A DNA stretch of 64,000 nt from Siccirubricoccus phaeus (lineage in GTDB: Bacteria; Pseudomonadota; Alphaproteobacteria; Acetobacterales; Acetobacteraceae), in NCBI RefSeq assembly GCF_008360935.1, contig NZ_SRXO01000002.1:310001-374000 (forward strand), given 5' to 3'. This document shows, one piece after another, positions 18,226 through 26,180 of this stretch; position 1 is the stretch's first letter; the number at the start of each line of letters is the position of its first letter. The translations under genes and the position numbers were made by a program. The notes beneath the pieces were generated by a model. It had not been told where the DNA came from. It ran no database searches and was given only the letters and a program-made list of their open reading frames with translations.

Positions 18226-18345
18226 CATGGCTTCCGAAGGCCCTTCGGCCTGAGGGAGACCCCATCGACAATGCCCCGCATCGTCGATGGGAACCCGTTG
18301 CGGGAGGAGCTCGGGGAGGGCAGGGCCCTCCCCGATCCCCCCTTT
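18226..18345. terminator. Paired hairpins downstream of the hydantoinase operon
   Basis: CCGAAGGCC/GGCCTgaGG is a decayed first stem; CCCATCGAC/GTCGATGGG (about 18262-18291) and GGGGAGGG/CCCTCCCC (about 18334-18351) follow. They separate the hydantoinase operon from ribD and plausibly terminate it. No RFN (FMN) riboswitch consensus is visible in the remaining leader up to 18399. Confidence 0.5.
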
Positions 18346-18399
18346 CGTTCACCCCTTTGTCACGCCACTTTCCCCCGATGATGTTCACAGCGCCGCCCC

Positions 18400-19533
18400 A
18401 TGGCCGATCCTGACGCCGATCTTGCCCATATGCGGGCGGCGCTGGCGGTGGCTCGCCGCGGGCTGGGCAATACCTGGCCCAACCCGGCCGTGGGCTGTGT
18501 GCTGGTGAAGGATGGCCAGGTGGTCGGCCGCGGCTGGACCCAGCCCGGCGGCCGCCCGCATGCCGAGACCCAGGCCCTGGACCGCGCCGGCGAGGCGGCG
18601 CGCGGCGCCACCGCCTATGTCACCCTGGAACCCTGTTCCCATTGGGGCCGCACCCCGCCCTGTTGCGACGCCCTGATCCGCGCCGGCGTCAGGCGCGTGG
18701 TCGTCGCGGCCGGCGACCCGGACCCGCGCGTCGATGGCCGCGGCCTGGCCCGCCTCAGGGAGGCCGGCGTGATCGTCGAACTCGGCCTTGGCCGGGCGGA
18801 GGCGGAGGCGCTGAATGCCGGCTTCGCCCGCCGCATCACCCGCGGCCTGCCCCTCGTCACCCTGAAGCTCGCGACGACGCTGGATGGCCGCATCGCCACC
18901 GCCACCGGCGAGAGCCAATGGATCACCGGCCCGGAGGCCCGCCGCGCCGCGCATGCCATCCGCGCCCGGCATGACGCCATCCTGGTCGGCAGCGGCACGG
19001 TGCTGGCGGATGATCCGGAGCTGACCTGCCGCATCCCCGGCATGTCCCGCGTGAAGCTGGCGCGGGTGGTGGCGGATTCCCGGCTGCGCACGCCGCTCGG
19101 CGCGAAGCTGGTCACCACGGCGCGGCTTGTGCCGACCTGGATCGCCACCCGCACCGGGCAGAAGCCCGCCGCCCTCGCCCCCTATCAGGAAGCGGGGGTG
19201 GAAATCCTGCCGGTGCGGCGGGAAAGGCGCGGGCTGGACCTGGCCGCCCTGCTCGGCGCCCTGGCGCAGCGCGGCATCACCAGGGTGATGGCCGAAGGCG
19301 GCGCCGGCCTTGCTGCCGCGCTGCTGCGCGCCAGGCTGGTGCAGCGCCTCGCCTGGTTCCACGCGCCCGGAATCATGGGCGGGGACGGGCTGCCGGCCGT
19401 GCAGCCCTTGCCGCTGGACCTGCTTTCCGCCATGCCCAGATTCCGGCGCATCTCCAGCCGGCCGGTCGGGGCGGACTGGCTCAGCGAATATGTCAGCGAG
19501 GAGGTCGAGGGGCCATGTTCACCGGAATCGTGA
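18400..19533 (+). CDS. ribD: Bifunctional riboflavin deaminase/reductase RibD
   Basis: A 377-aa enzyme carrying out the second and third steps of riboflavin synthesis from the GTP branch. The N-terminal deaminase zinc site is complete: His54 and Glu56 (PHAE), Cys79 (EPCSHWG) and Cys88 (PPCC). The C-terminal reductase domain begins with LVTLKLATTLDGRIAT and includes the VGSGTVLADDPELT NADPH region and EGGAGLAAALL. It leads the rib operon and overlaps ribE by 19 nt. Confidence 0.96.
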   Translation: MADPDADLAHMRAALAVARRGLGNTWPNPAVGCVLVKDGQVVGRGWTQPGGRPHAETQALDRAGEAARGATAYVTLEPCSHWGRTPPCCDALIRAGVRRVVVAAGDPDPRVDGRGLARLREAGVIVELGLGRAEAEALNAGFARRITRGLPLVTLKLATTLDGRIATATGESQWITGPEARRAAHAIRARHDAILVGSGTVLADDPELTCRIPGMSRVKLARVVADSRLRTPLGAKLVTTARLVPTWIATRTGQKPAALAPYQEAGVEILPVRRERRGLDLAALLGALAQRGITRVMAEGGAGLAAALLRARLVQRLAWFHAPGIMGGDGLPAVQPLPLDLLSAMPRFRRISSRPVGADWLSEYVSEEVEGPCSPES

Positions 19534-20153
19534 CCGACCTCGGAACGGTCAGGGAGGTGCAGCCGATCGGGGAGGGGCAGGATATGCGCCTCGTCATCGG
19601 CACCTCCCCTGCCTTCCTGGCGCAGCCGGCACCGGCCGTCATCGGCGCCTCCATCGCCTGCTCCGGCTGCTGCCTCACCGCCGTCCAGCTCGGCGGCGAC
19701 TGGTTCGCGGTGGATGCCTCGGCCGAGACCCTGTCGAAGACCATCCTGGGCGGCTTCCGCCCGGGCAGCCGGGTCAATCTGGAACGCTCGCTGCGCATCG
19801 GCGACGAGCTGGGCGGGCACCTCGTCTCCGGCCATGTCGATGGCGTGGCGGAGGTGCTCTCGGCAGCGCCGGAGAACGGGTCGGTGCGCTGGCGGTTCCG
19901 CCTGCCGCCCGGTTTGTCACGCTTCGTCGCCGTCAAGGGCTCCGTCGCCATCGACGGGGTGTCACTGACGGTTAACGAGGTTGACGGGGACGTGTTCGGG
20001 GTCAACATCATTCCCCACACCGCCGCCGTGACCACCTTCGGCACGCTGCAGCCCGGCGCGCGGGTGAACATCGAGATCGATACGCTGGCCCGCTATGTGG
20101 CGCGGCTGGTGGCGGCCGATCCCGGGGCGCTGGCCCCGCCGGCCGCTCAGTAG
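19515..20153 (+). CDS. ribE: Riboflavin synthase, alpha subunit type
   Basis: A 212-aa enzyme that dismutates two lumazine molecules to riboflavin. It starts with the invariant MFTGIV and contains the two tandem lumazine-binding barrels, each with the family motif (GHLVSGHVDG; SVAIDGVSLTVNEV). The start lies inside the ribD end, so translation is coupled. Length is typical. Confidence 0.96.
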   Translation: MFTGIVTDLGTVREVQPIGEGQDMRLVIGTSPAFLAQPAPAVIGASIACSGCCLTAVQLGGDWFAVDASAETLSKTILGGFRPGSRVNLERSLRIGDELGGHLVSGHVDGVAEVLSAAPENGSVRWRFRLPPGLSRFVAVKGSVAIDGVSLTVNEVDGDVFGVNIIPHTAAVTTFGTLQPGARVNIEIDTLARYVARLVAADPGALAPPAAQ

Positions 20154-20165
20154 GGGACCTCCAGG

Positions 20166-21299
20166 ATGACCGCCGCCCTGCCGCACAAGGCCAGCTTCGC
20201 CGATTTCATCTCCCCGACCGAGGAGCTGATCGAGGAAGCCCGACGCGGCCGCATGTTCATCCTGGTGGATGACGAGGACCGGGAGAATGAGGGCGATCTC
20301 GTCATCCCGGCGCAATTCGCCACGCCGGACGCCATCAATTTCATGGCCAAGCACGCGCGCGGGCTGATCTGCCTGGCGCTCGGCCGGCACCGGGTGGAAC
20401 AGCTCGGCCTGCCGCTGATGGCCGCCGCCAACGGCACGCGGCATTCCACCGCCTTCACCGTCTCCATCGAGGCGAAGGAGGGCGTCACCACCGGCATCTC
20501 TGCCGCCGACCGGGCGCATACCATCGCCGTCGCCATCAACCCGGAGGCGGGGCGGGAGGATCTGGTGACGCCGGGCCATGTCTTCCCGCTGATGGCGCGG
20601 GATGGCGGCACGCTGGTCCGCGCCGGGCATACCGAAGCTTCGGTCGACCTCGCGCGGCTGGCCGGGCTGAATCCCTCCGGCGTCATCTGCGAGATCATGA
20701 ACGACGACGGGACGATGGCCCGGATGCCGGACCTCGTCACCTTCGCGCAGCATCACGGCCTCAAGCTCGGCACCATCGCCGACCTCATCGCGCATCGCCG
20801 GCGGACGGAAAGGCTGGTGCGGCGCATCCAGGAAGGCACGATCGACCACCTGATCGGCGGCGAATGGCAGCTCGTGGTCTATGCCCAGACGCTGGAGCAT
20901 GGCGAGCACCTGGCGCTGGTCAAAGGCGACGTCACCGTCCCCGGTCCCGTGCATGTGCGGATGCATGCGGCGAACCTGCTGCACGACACCATCATGGGCA
21001 CCGGCAGCCGCGACCTGCATGAGGCGATGCGGATGATTTCCCAGGCCGGGCGCGGCGTGGTGGTGGTGATCCGCGACTGGCGCCCGACGAATATGAGCGA
21101 GCAGGTGAAGCGCAACAAGGATCGCCGCGTTGCACCGCCGGAGATCCGCGACTATGGGATCGGCGCCCAGATCCTGGCCGATCTTGGCGTACGCGACATG
21201 GTGCGGCTGTCCAACAACCCAAGGCCGATCGTCGGCCTGGAAGGCTATGGCCTGAGGGTTGTCGAGACGCGGCCGCTCCTCCGGAAGGATGCGGAATGA
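20166..21299 (+). CDS. ribB: 3,4-dihydroxy-2-butanone-4-phosphate synthase with degenerate GTP cyclohydrolase II domain (RibBX type)
   Basis: A 377-aa protein. The N-terminal DHBP synthase half is intact: DDEDRENEGD (35-44), HARGLICLAL, GVTTGISAADRAHTI and AGHTEASVDLARLAG. The C-terminal half keeps the GTP cyclohydrolase II fold (HVRMHA at about 262, DYGIGAQILADLGV, NNPRPIVGLEGYGL) but the three zinc cysteines of the CLTGDxFGSxRCDCG loop are gone (NLLHDTIMGTGSRDLHE) and the QEGRG catalytic loop reads RDWRPTNMS. It should therefore make the four-carbon precursor but not open GTP, so a separate RibA is expected elsewhere. Coupled to ribH by a 4-nt overlap. Confidence 0.93.
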   Translation: MTAALPHKASFADFISPTEELIEEARRGRMFILVDDEDRENEGDLVIPAQFATPDAINFMAKHARGLICLALGRHRVEQLGLPLMAAANGTRHSTAFTVSIEAKEGVTTGISAADRAHTIAVAINPEAGREDLVTPGHVFPLMARDGGTLVRAGHTEASVDLARLAGLNPSGVICEIMNDDGTMARMPDLVTFAQHHGLKLGTIADLIAHRRRTERLVRRIQEGTIDHLIGGEWQLVVYAQTLEHGEHLALVKGDVTVPGPVHVRMHAANLLHDTIMGTGSRDLHEAMRMISQAGRGVVVVIRDWRPTNMSEQVKRNKDRRVAPPEIRDYGIGAQILADLGVRDMVRLSNNPRPIVGLEGYGLRVVETRPLLRKDAE

Positions 21300-21778
21300 G
21301 TACGATCGACGCGCCGGAGCGCGTGGCAGAGCCCGTACCGGGCCCCGCGCCGCGGCTGCTGGTGATTGAGGCACCCTATTACGAGGCGGTGGTGAGCGGC
21401 ATGCGCCGCGGCGCGGAGCAGGTCTTCGCCGCCGTTGGCGCCTTCCACCAGACCGTGGCGGTGGCCGGCGGCTATGAGCTGCCGGCGGCGCTGCGCATGG
21501 CGCTGGCGCAGAAGACGGAAGAATATGACGGCTTCCTGCTGCTGGGCTGCGTGGTGAAGGGCGAGACCGACCATTACGACTTCATCTGCACCGCCATCTG
21601 CCAGGGGGTGATGGACATCTCCAGCGAGACCGGCGCCGCCATCGGCTTCGGGTTGCTGACGGTGGACACCCTCACCCAGGCCCTGGCCCGCTCGGCGGAG
21701 GACAAGCACAACAAGGGGGCCGAGGCGGCGCATGCGCTGCTCGGCCAGCTCCGGCTGCGGCGGCGCTGGGGTCTCTGA
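21296..21778 (+). CDS. ribH: Lumazine synthase
   Basis: A 160-aa subunit of the capsid-like enzyme joining the pyrimidine and four-carbon units. The substrate loop GGYELPAALRMAL (about 58-70) and GCVVKGETDHYDF with the catalytic His93 are present, as is GLLTVDTLTQA. The N-terminal 19 residues are an acidic/Pro extension. Its TGA shares a base with the nusB ATG. Confidence 0.95.
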   Translation: MSTIDAPERVAEPVPGPAPRLLVIEAPYYEAVVSGMRRGAEQVFAAVGAFHQTVAVAGGYELPAALRMALAQKTEEYDGFLLLGCVVKGETDHYDFICTAICQGVMDISSETGAAIGFGLLTVDTLTQALARSAEDKHNKGAEAAHALLGQLRLRRRWGL

Positions 21779-22407
21779 TGCCGAAGGAAGGATCGGAGAC
21801 GCCGGAGCTCGACCGGCTGCGCGCGGAAATGGCGGCGGAGGGGAAGCCGGAGGCGGCGAAGCCGCAGGCCAGGCCCGCTGCCGCTGCGCCGAAGCCGGCG
21901 GCCAAGGGCAAGCGCCCCGCCCAGGCGGCGCCCGCCTCGCGCGGCCGGCCGCGCACCGGCGCAAGGCTGGCGGCGGTGCAGGCGCTGTACCAGAGCGAGC
22001 AGACAGGGGAGGCGGCGGAGCCGGTCATCTCCCAATTCCTGCGCCACCGCCTCGGCACCGGCGCCTTCGAGGATGGCCAGGTGCCGGAGGCGGACGCGCC
22101 GCTGTTCAGCGCCATCGTCCGCCGGGCGGCGAAGAATGGCGAGGTGCTGGACGGCATCATCGCCCGCCATCTGGACGAGGATTGGCCGCTGGCCAAGCTG
22201 GACCCGGTGCTGCGCGCCCTGCTGCGCGCCGCGGCGGCGGAGCTGTGGGAGCAGAAGGCGCCGCCGGCGCGGGTGGTGATCAACGAGTATCTCGACATCG
22301 CGCATGGCTTCTTCGGCGGCGAGGAGCCGCGCTTCGCCAATGGCGTGCTGGACGCCATGGCGCGGGCGCTGCGCGCCGAGGAATTCGCCGCCCAGCACCG
22401 GCGCTGA
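21778..22407 (+). CDS. nusB: Transcription antitermination factor NusB
   Basis: A 209-aa RNA-binding factor of rRNA antitermination. The NusB helical fold starts at about residue 62 (ARLAAVQALYQSEQTG) and ends with RVVINEYLDIAHGFFGGEEPRFANGVLD. About 60 residues of Ala/Pro/Lys-rich sequence precede it, longer than in enteric NusB. Its position directly after ribH is the classic arrangement. Confidence 0.95.
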   Translation: MPKEGSETPELDRLRAEMAAEGKPEAAKPQARPAAAAPKPAAKGKRPAQAAPASRGRPRTGARLAAVQALYQSEQTGEAAEPVISQFLRHRLGTGAFEDGQVPEADAPLFSAIVRRAAKNGEVLDGIIARHLDEDWPLAKLDPVLRALLRAAAAELWEQKAPPARVVINEYLDIAHGFFGGEEPRFANGVLDAMARALRAEEFAAQHRR

Positions 22408-22419
22408 GGCGCGAGGGCG

Positions 22420-23388
22420 ATGAGCCTGCCGGGCGAATTCGCGCTCATCGCCCGGCATTTCCGCAAGCTGGCCGGGCCCGGCGCGCTGGATCTGGCGGAT
22501 GACGCGGCGCTGCTGGACCCGCCGCCGGGGCAGCAGCTCGTGCTGGCGGCGGATGCGATGGTGGCGGGGGTGCATTTCCTGGCCGAGGACCCGCCGGAGA
22601 CCATCGGGCGCAAGCTGCTGCGGGTGAATCTCTCGGATCTGGCCGCCATGGGGGCGGCGCCGCTGGGCTATCTGATGACGACGGCGCTGCCGGCGGGCAC
22701 GTCCGAGGCGTGGCTGGCTGGCTTTGTCGCCGGGCTGGCGGCGGATCAGGCAGAATTCGGGCTTTCCGTGCTGGGTGGGGATACGGTCTCCATCCCCGGG
22801 CCGATCAGCCTGTCCCTCACCATCCTCGGCCATGTGGCGCCCGGGGCGGCGCTGCGGCGGGCGGGGGCGCGGCCGGGGGACGAGATCTGGGTCTCCGGCA
22901 GCATCGGCGATGGGGCGTTGGGGCTACGGGTGCTCCAAGGCAGGCTGCCGGCGGATGCGGCGGGGCATCTGGCGGGGCGCTACCGGGTGCCGCAGCCGCG
23001 GCTGGCGCTGGGCCAGGCGCTGAGCGGGCTGGCACGAGCGGCGATGGATGTCTCGGACGGGCTGGTGCAGGACCTTGGGCATCTCTGCCGGGCCGGGGGC
23101 TGCGGGGCGGTGCTGCGGGCGGATGCCGTGCCGCTTTCCCCGCCGGCCGCGGCGCTGCTGGCGGGGGACCCGGCGCTGCTGCCTTTGGTGCTGGGTGGTG
23201 GTGACGACTATGAGCTGCTGTTCGCGGCACCGCCCGGCCAGGGGGCGGAGGTCGAGGCTCGTGCCGCGGCGGCCGGCGTGGCGGTGACGCGCATCGGCGA
23301 ATTCGTGGAGGGACCTGCCGAGGTGCGGGTACTGGATGCTGCCGGCGCGCCCTTGGCCTTGCCGCGGCTCGGCTGGAGCCATTTCTAG
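22420..23388 (+). CDS. thiL: Thiamine-monophosphate kinase
   Basis: A 322-aa kinase that makes thiamine diphosphate. Motifs DDAALLDPP, LLRVNLSDLAAMGA, LGGDTVSIPG, MDVSDGLVQDLGHL and GGGDDYELLFA cover the Mg/ATP and substrate sites. It ends the rib-nusB-thiL operon. Its TAG stop is the CTAG at the left border of a palindromic repeat, so the element may have inserted exactly at the stop codon. Confidence 0.95.
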   Translation: MSLPGEFALIARHFRKLAGPGALDLADDAALLDPPPGQQLVLAADAMVAGVHFLAEDPPETIGRKLLRVNLSDLAAMGAAPLGYLMTTALPAGTSEAWLAGFVAGLAADQAEFGLSVLGGDTVSIPGPISLSLTILGHVAPGAALRRAGARPGDEIWVSGSIGDGALGLRVLQGRLPADAAGHLAGRYRVPQPRLALGQALSGLARAAMDVSDGLVQDLGHLCRAGGCGAVLRADAVPLSPPAAALLAGDPALLPLVLGGGDDYELLFAAPPGQGAEVEARAAAAGVAVTRIGEFVEGPAEVRVLDAAGAPLALPRLGWSHF

Positions 23389-23490
23389 AGCGGTTTCACG
23401 CTGACTGTGCAGCGCGAAACCGCTCTGGCTTATGGATTGTAGAGCAGATTCACGCCTCCGGGCGATGCCGCCCTCCGGCGATCTGCGCTA
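23385..23490. repeat. CTAG-bounded palindromic element at the thiL stop codon
   Basis: Two modules: AGAGCGGTTTC/GAAACCGCTCT arms (23387-23426) and AGAGCAGAT/ATCTGCGCT arms (23441-23489) enclosing GGGCG/CGCCC. The same two modules occur in opposite order near 29500-29600 and 38030-38130. The left border CTAG contains the thiL TAG. Confidence 0.8.
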
Positions 23491-23789
23491 GCCGATCCTT
23501 TGAGCCTGCCGCAGAAGGGCTTGTGGCGGGTCTCTTGCGTCATGGCGCCGGCACGCCGTTCAAGGACGCCCGTAGGCGCGCCGCCTCCGATCCTCGCCAG
23601 GGACCGACAGCTATTGCGATTTTTGTCCCGCAGTTCGAACCGGCGGGTCCAGGCTCAAGGTTTCCAAAGGCTTTCGGCCTTTGGCGGGGTGAGCCCGAGA
23701 GGGGCAGAGCCCCTCTCGGACCGCCCCTATTTCCAGCCGGCCCGAAACGCGCTCAACATCCTCCCCCAACCGACTCCCGAGGAAATGCC
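23491..23789. repeat. Gene-free stretch with a paired-hairpin repeat
   Basis: Between thiL and the PEP mutase-family gene there is no convincing reading frame. It holds a paired-hairpin unit (CCAAAGGCTTTCGGCCTTTGG, then CGAGAGGGGC/GCCCCTCTCG, about 23662-23725), the same family as at 6434. The ribosome site GAGGAAA of the next gene ends the stretch. Confidence 0.6.
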
Positions 23790-24659
23790 ATGCCCACCCC
23801 GCCTGAACGCCTGCGCGCCCTGCTGGCCGAGCCCGGCCTCATCGCCATGCCGGCGGTGTGGGATGGCATCTCCGCCAAGCTCACCGCCGGCGCCGGCTTC
23901 AAGACTGCATTCCTCTCCGGCTCCTGCGTCGCCGCCAGCCGCCTTGGCGGGCCGGATCTCGACCTGATCTCCTTCGGCGAGATGTTCGACAGCTTCACCA
24001 TGGTGCGCCGCGCCGCGCCGGATCTGCTGATCCTGGCCGATGGCGACCATGGCTACGGCAATGCCATGAACGTGCAGCGCACCGTCCGCGCCTACGGCCA
24101 GGCCGGCGCCGCCGCCATCCTCATCGAGGACAAAATCACCCCGCGCGGCCTGACCGCCGCCGGCAAGCCCTGCATCCCGCGCGAGGAAGCGCGGATGAAG
24201 ATCCGCGCCGCCGTCGCCGCGGCGAAGGAGAGCGGCATCCTGATCCTCGCCCGCACGGATTGCCGCCCGACCGCCGGCATCGACGAAGCCGTGGCGCGGA
24301 TCGAGATGTATGTGGAGGAGGGGGCCGATATCCTCTTCCTCGACAGCCCGGCGGATGAGGCGGAGGTGCGGCGGGCCGTCGCGGCGGCGAAGGGTCGGCC
24401 TTCCTTCGCCGTGCTCTCCCCGGGCGGCGGTCGCATCGCGCCGAGCCAGACGCTGGCGGCGGAGCTGGGCCTCAAGATCGGCACCTTCCCGACGGGCATG
24501 ATCTCCCCGGCCATGGCGGGGATCGAGGCCGGGCTGGCGGCGCTGAAGGCCGGAGAGCAGGAGGCGGTCGGGGCGGCGCTGCCCACCGCGAAATTCCGCG
24601 AGCTGCTGGGCTACGGCGCCTATGAGGCGGCGGCCAAGCCCTATGTGACCGAGGGCTGA
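23790..24659 (+). CDS. Isocitrate lyase/PEP mutase family protein
   Basis: A 289-aa (beta/alpha)8 enzyme resembling the carboxyvinyl-carboxyphosphonate mutase/oxaloacetate decarboxylase/methylisocitrate lyase group. Mg-site motifs are LILADGDHGYGNAMN and ILIEDKITPRG, followed by ILARTDCRP. The KKCGH loop of true isocitrate lyases is absent. The start follows CCCGAGGAAATGCC. It is followed after one base by an SDR gene, so they are co-transcribed and may act on the same C-C bond cleavage product. The exact reaction is not predictable. Confidence 0.85.
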   Translation: MPTPPERLRALLAEPGLIAMPAVWDGISAKLTAGAGFKTAFLSGSCVAASRLGGPDLDLISFGEMFDSFTMVRRAAPDLLILADGDHGYGNAMNVQRTVRAYGQAGAAAILIEDKITPRGLTAAGKPCIPREEARMKIRAAVAAAKESGILILARTDCRPTAGIDEAVARIEMYVEEGADILFLDSPADEAEVRRAVAAAKGRPSFAVLSPGGGRIAPSQTLAAELGLKIGTFPTGMISPAMAGIEAGLAALKAGEQEAVGAALPTAKFRELLGYGAYEAAAKPYVTEG

Positions 24660-24660
24660 G

Positions 24661-25476
24661 ATGGCGGGCGCACAAGAGGAAGAGGGCGGCCGGCCCGGCC
24701 CGCCGCGGCCCGCGCCGCTCCGGGCATCGGGCGTCCTGGCCGGGAAGGTCGCCCTCGTCACCGGCGCGGGCAAGAATATCGGCCGGGCCATCGCGCTGAG
24801 CTTGGCGCGGGACGGTGCGGCGGTGGTGGTGAACGGCCGCCACGACCAGGCGGCGATCGAGGGCGTGGCGGCGGAGATCCGCGCTGCCGGCGGCACCGCC
24901 ATCGCCTGCCTGGCGGATGTCACCGTGCCGGATGCCGTCGCCGCCATGGCGGCGCGGGCGGAGGCGGAGCTGGGGGGCATCGACATCGCCGTGGCCAATG
25001 CCGGGCTGCGACGGCAGACGGCGTTCCTGGAGATGTCGCTGGCGGAGTGGCGGGAGATCCTCTCCGTGGCGCTGGATGGCGCCTTCATCCTCAGCCAGGC
25101 GGTGGTGCCGCAGATGATCCGGCGCGGCGGCGGTTCGATCATCGGGCTGTCGGGGATTTCGACCCATATCGGCACGCCGAACCGGGTGCATGTCTCAGCC
25201 AGCAAATCCGGGCTGGAAGGGCTGATGCGGGCGCTGGCGGTGGAGCTGGCGCCACATGGCATCCGCTGCAACGCCGTGGCGCCGGGCAGTATCGACACGG
25301 TGCGCGGGGCGTCCGCGGGCGCGCGGCCGAGCACGATGCGGGAAAGCGGGATCCCGCTGCAGCGGAAGGGCTCGGTGGAGGAGATCGCCGCCATGGTCCG
25401 GCTGCTGGCGGGGCCGGAGGGCGGGTATGTCACCGGGCAGACCATTCATGTGAATGGGGGGGCGTTCTTGACCTAG
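24661..25476 (+). CDS. SDR-family oxidoreductase lacking the catalytic tyrosine
   Basis: A 271-aa short-chain dehydrogenase fold. The cofactor motif TGAGKNIG is at about 34-41 and the NAG motif at about 113. The expected YxxxK reads VSASK (Val178 to Lys182), confirmed on the nucleotide sequence, so the proton-donating Tyr is missing while Lys is kept; His177 lies next to it. The C-terminal GQTIHVNGG is typical. It starts one base after the PEP mutase-family gene. It may be an active variant using another residue or a non-dehydrogenase paralogue. Confidence 0.85.
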   Translation: MAGAQEEEGGRPGPPRPAPLRASGVLAGKVALVTGAGKNIGRAIALSLARDGAAVVVNGRHDQAAIEGVAAEIRAAGGTAIACLADVTVPDAVAAMAARAEAELGGIDIAVANAGLRRQTAFLEMSLAEWREILSVALDGAFILSQAVVPQMIRRGGGSIIGLSGISTHIGTPNRVHVSASKSGLEGLMRALAVELAPHGIRCNAVAPGSIDTVRGASAGARPSTMRESGIPLQRKGSVEEIAAMVRLLAGPEGGYVTGQTIHVNGGAFLT

Positions 25477-25632
25477 TCGAGAGGGGCTCTGCCCCTCTCG
25501 CGCTCACCCCGCAAAGGGCCGAAGGGCCCTTGGAACCCGTGAGTTTGGACCCGTCGGTCGAAGCGCAAAACTCATGGTTTCCAAGGCCTTTCGGCCTTTG
25601 GCGGGGAGAGTTTGAGAGGGGCGGAGCCCCTC
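25476..25632. terminator. Two paired-hairpin repeats in inverted orientation between convergent genes
   Basis: The stretch holds one unit reading CGAGAGGGGC/GCCCCTCTCG then CCCGCAAAGGGCC/GGGCCCTTGG, and a second unit in the other orientation (CCAAGGCC/GGCCTTTGG then GAGAGGGGC/GCCCCTCTC). This gives one unit for each of the converging genes (SDR and ynfA), which strongly suggests a bidirectional terminator. Confidence 0.6.
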
Positions 25633-25956
25633 TCAATGCCTGGGCCCGAACAGGATCACCCCGGCCCCGCCCAGGCACGCCACCGCCCCGGCCACATCCC
25701 ACCGATCCGGCGCCCGTCCCTCCACCAGCCACATCCAGGCGAGGCTCGCCACGATATACACCCCGCCATAGGCGGCGAAGGCGCGCCCCGCCAGCTCGGC
25801 CGGGCTCAGCGTCAGCAGCCCGGCAAAGGCCGCCAGGCTCAGCCCGCCCGGCACCAGCCACAGCGGCGAGGCGCCCAGCCGCCACCAGGCCCAGGCGGCG
25901 AAGCAGCCGGCGATCTCGGCCAGCGCCGCCAGGGTGTAGATCAGCGCGGTCCGCAT
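25633..25956 (-). CDS. YnfA-family small membrane protein
   Basis: A 107-aa inner-membrane protein with four predicted helices, matching the UPF0060/YnfA family (related to small multidrug resistance transporters). Family motifs [34 protein letters not shown] and [18 protein letters not shown] are all present. The ATG at 25956 lies 2 nt from a CTAG-bounded hairpin, so its whole leader is repeat-derived. The cargo is unknown. Confidence 0.88.
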   Translation of the reverse strand: MRTALIYTLAALAEIAGCFAAWAWWRLGASPLWLVPGGLSLAAFAGLLTLSPAELAGRAFAAYGGVYIVASLAWMWLVEGRAPDRWDVAGAVACLGGAGVILFGPRH

Positions 25957-26180
25957 CTAGAGCAATTCTCCATGCACCTTGGTCCATGGAGAATGCTCTA
26001 GGCCTTTGTCCAAGCGAGCAAATACTCCGATCAGGTGATGCCACCTGATCGGAGTTTGCTCTAGTGTCCTGCCCGCGAAGTTCGCTGGATTCCCAGCGAC
26101 GTAGCGGACAAGCAGGCGACTGAAAACAAAAGCTAGTGCCCGAGAACGAAGTCCGCAGGACTTCGGAACCGGGACACTAG
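25957..26180. repeat. Three adjoining CTAG-bounded palindromic elements
   Basis: Element 1 has AGAGCAATTCTCCATG/CATGGAGAATGCTCT arms (25959-25999). Element 2 has AGCAAATACTCCGATCAGG arms closing at TTTGCT (26015-26060). Element 3 runs from CTAGTGTCCTGCCCGCG to GGGACACTAG (26061-26180). The final CTAG supplies the pirin TAG stop; the first abuts the ynfA start. No gene is present here. Confidence 0.8.

Noticed and set aside
14648-18388. A 1246-codon open frame on the minus strand opposite the hydantoinase genes
   Set aside because: It is antisense to two well-supported genes, has Arg/Gly/Ala/His-biased composition and no family motif; a product of high GC at third positions. The same applies to 57439-60522 (minus) and 6613-8775 (plus).
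18224-18399. FMN riboswitch upstream of ribD
   Set aside because: None of the conserved RFN box sequences can be seen; only repeat hairpins occupy the leader.
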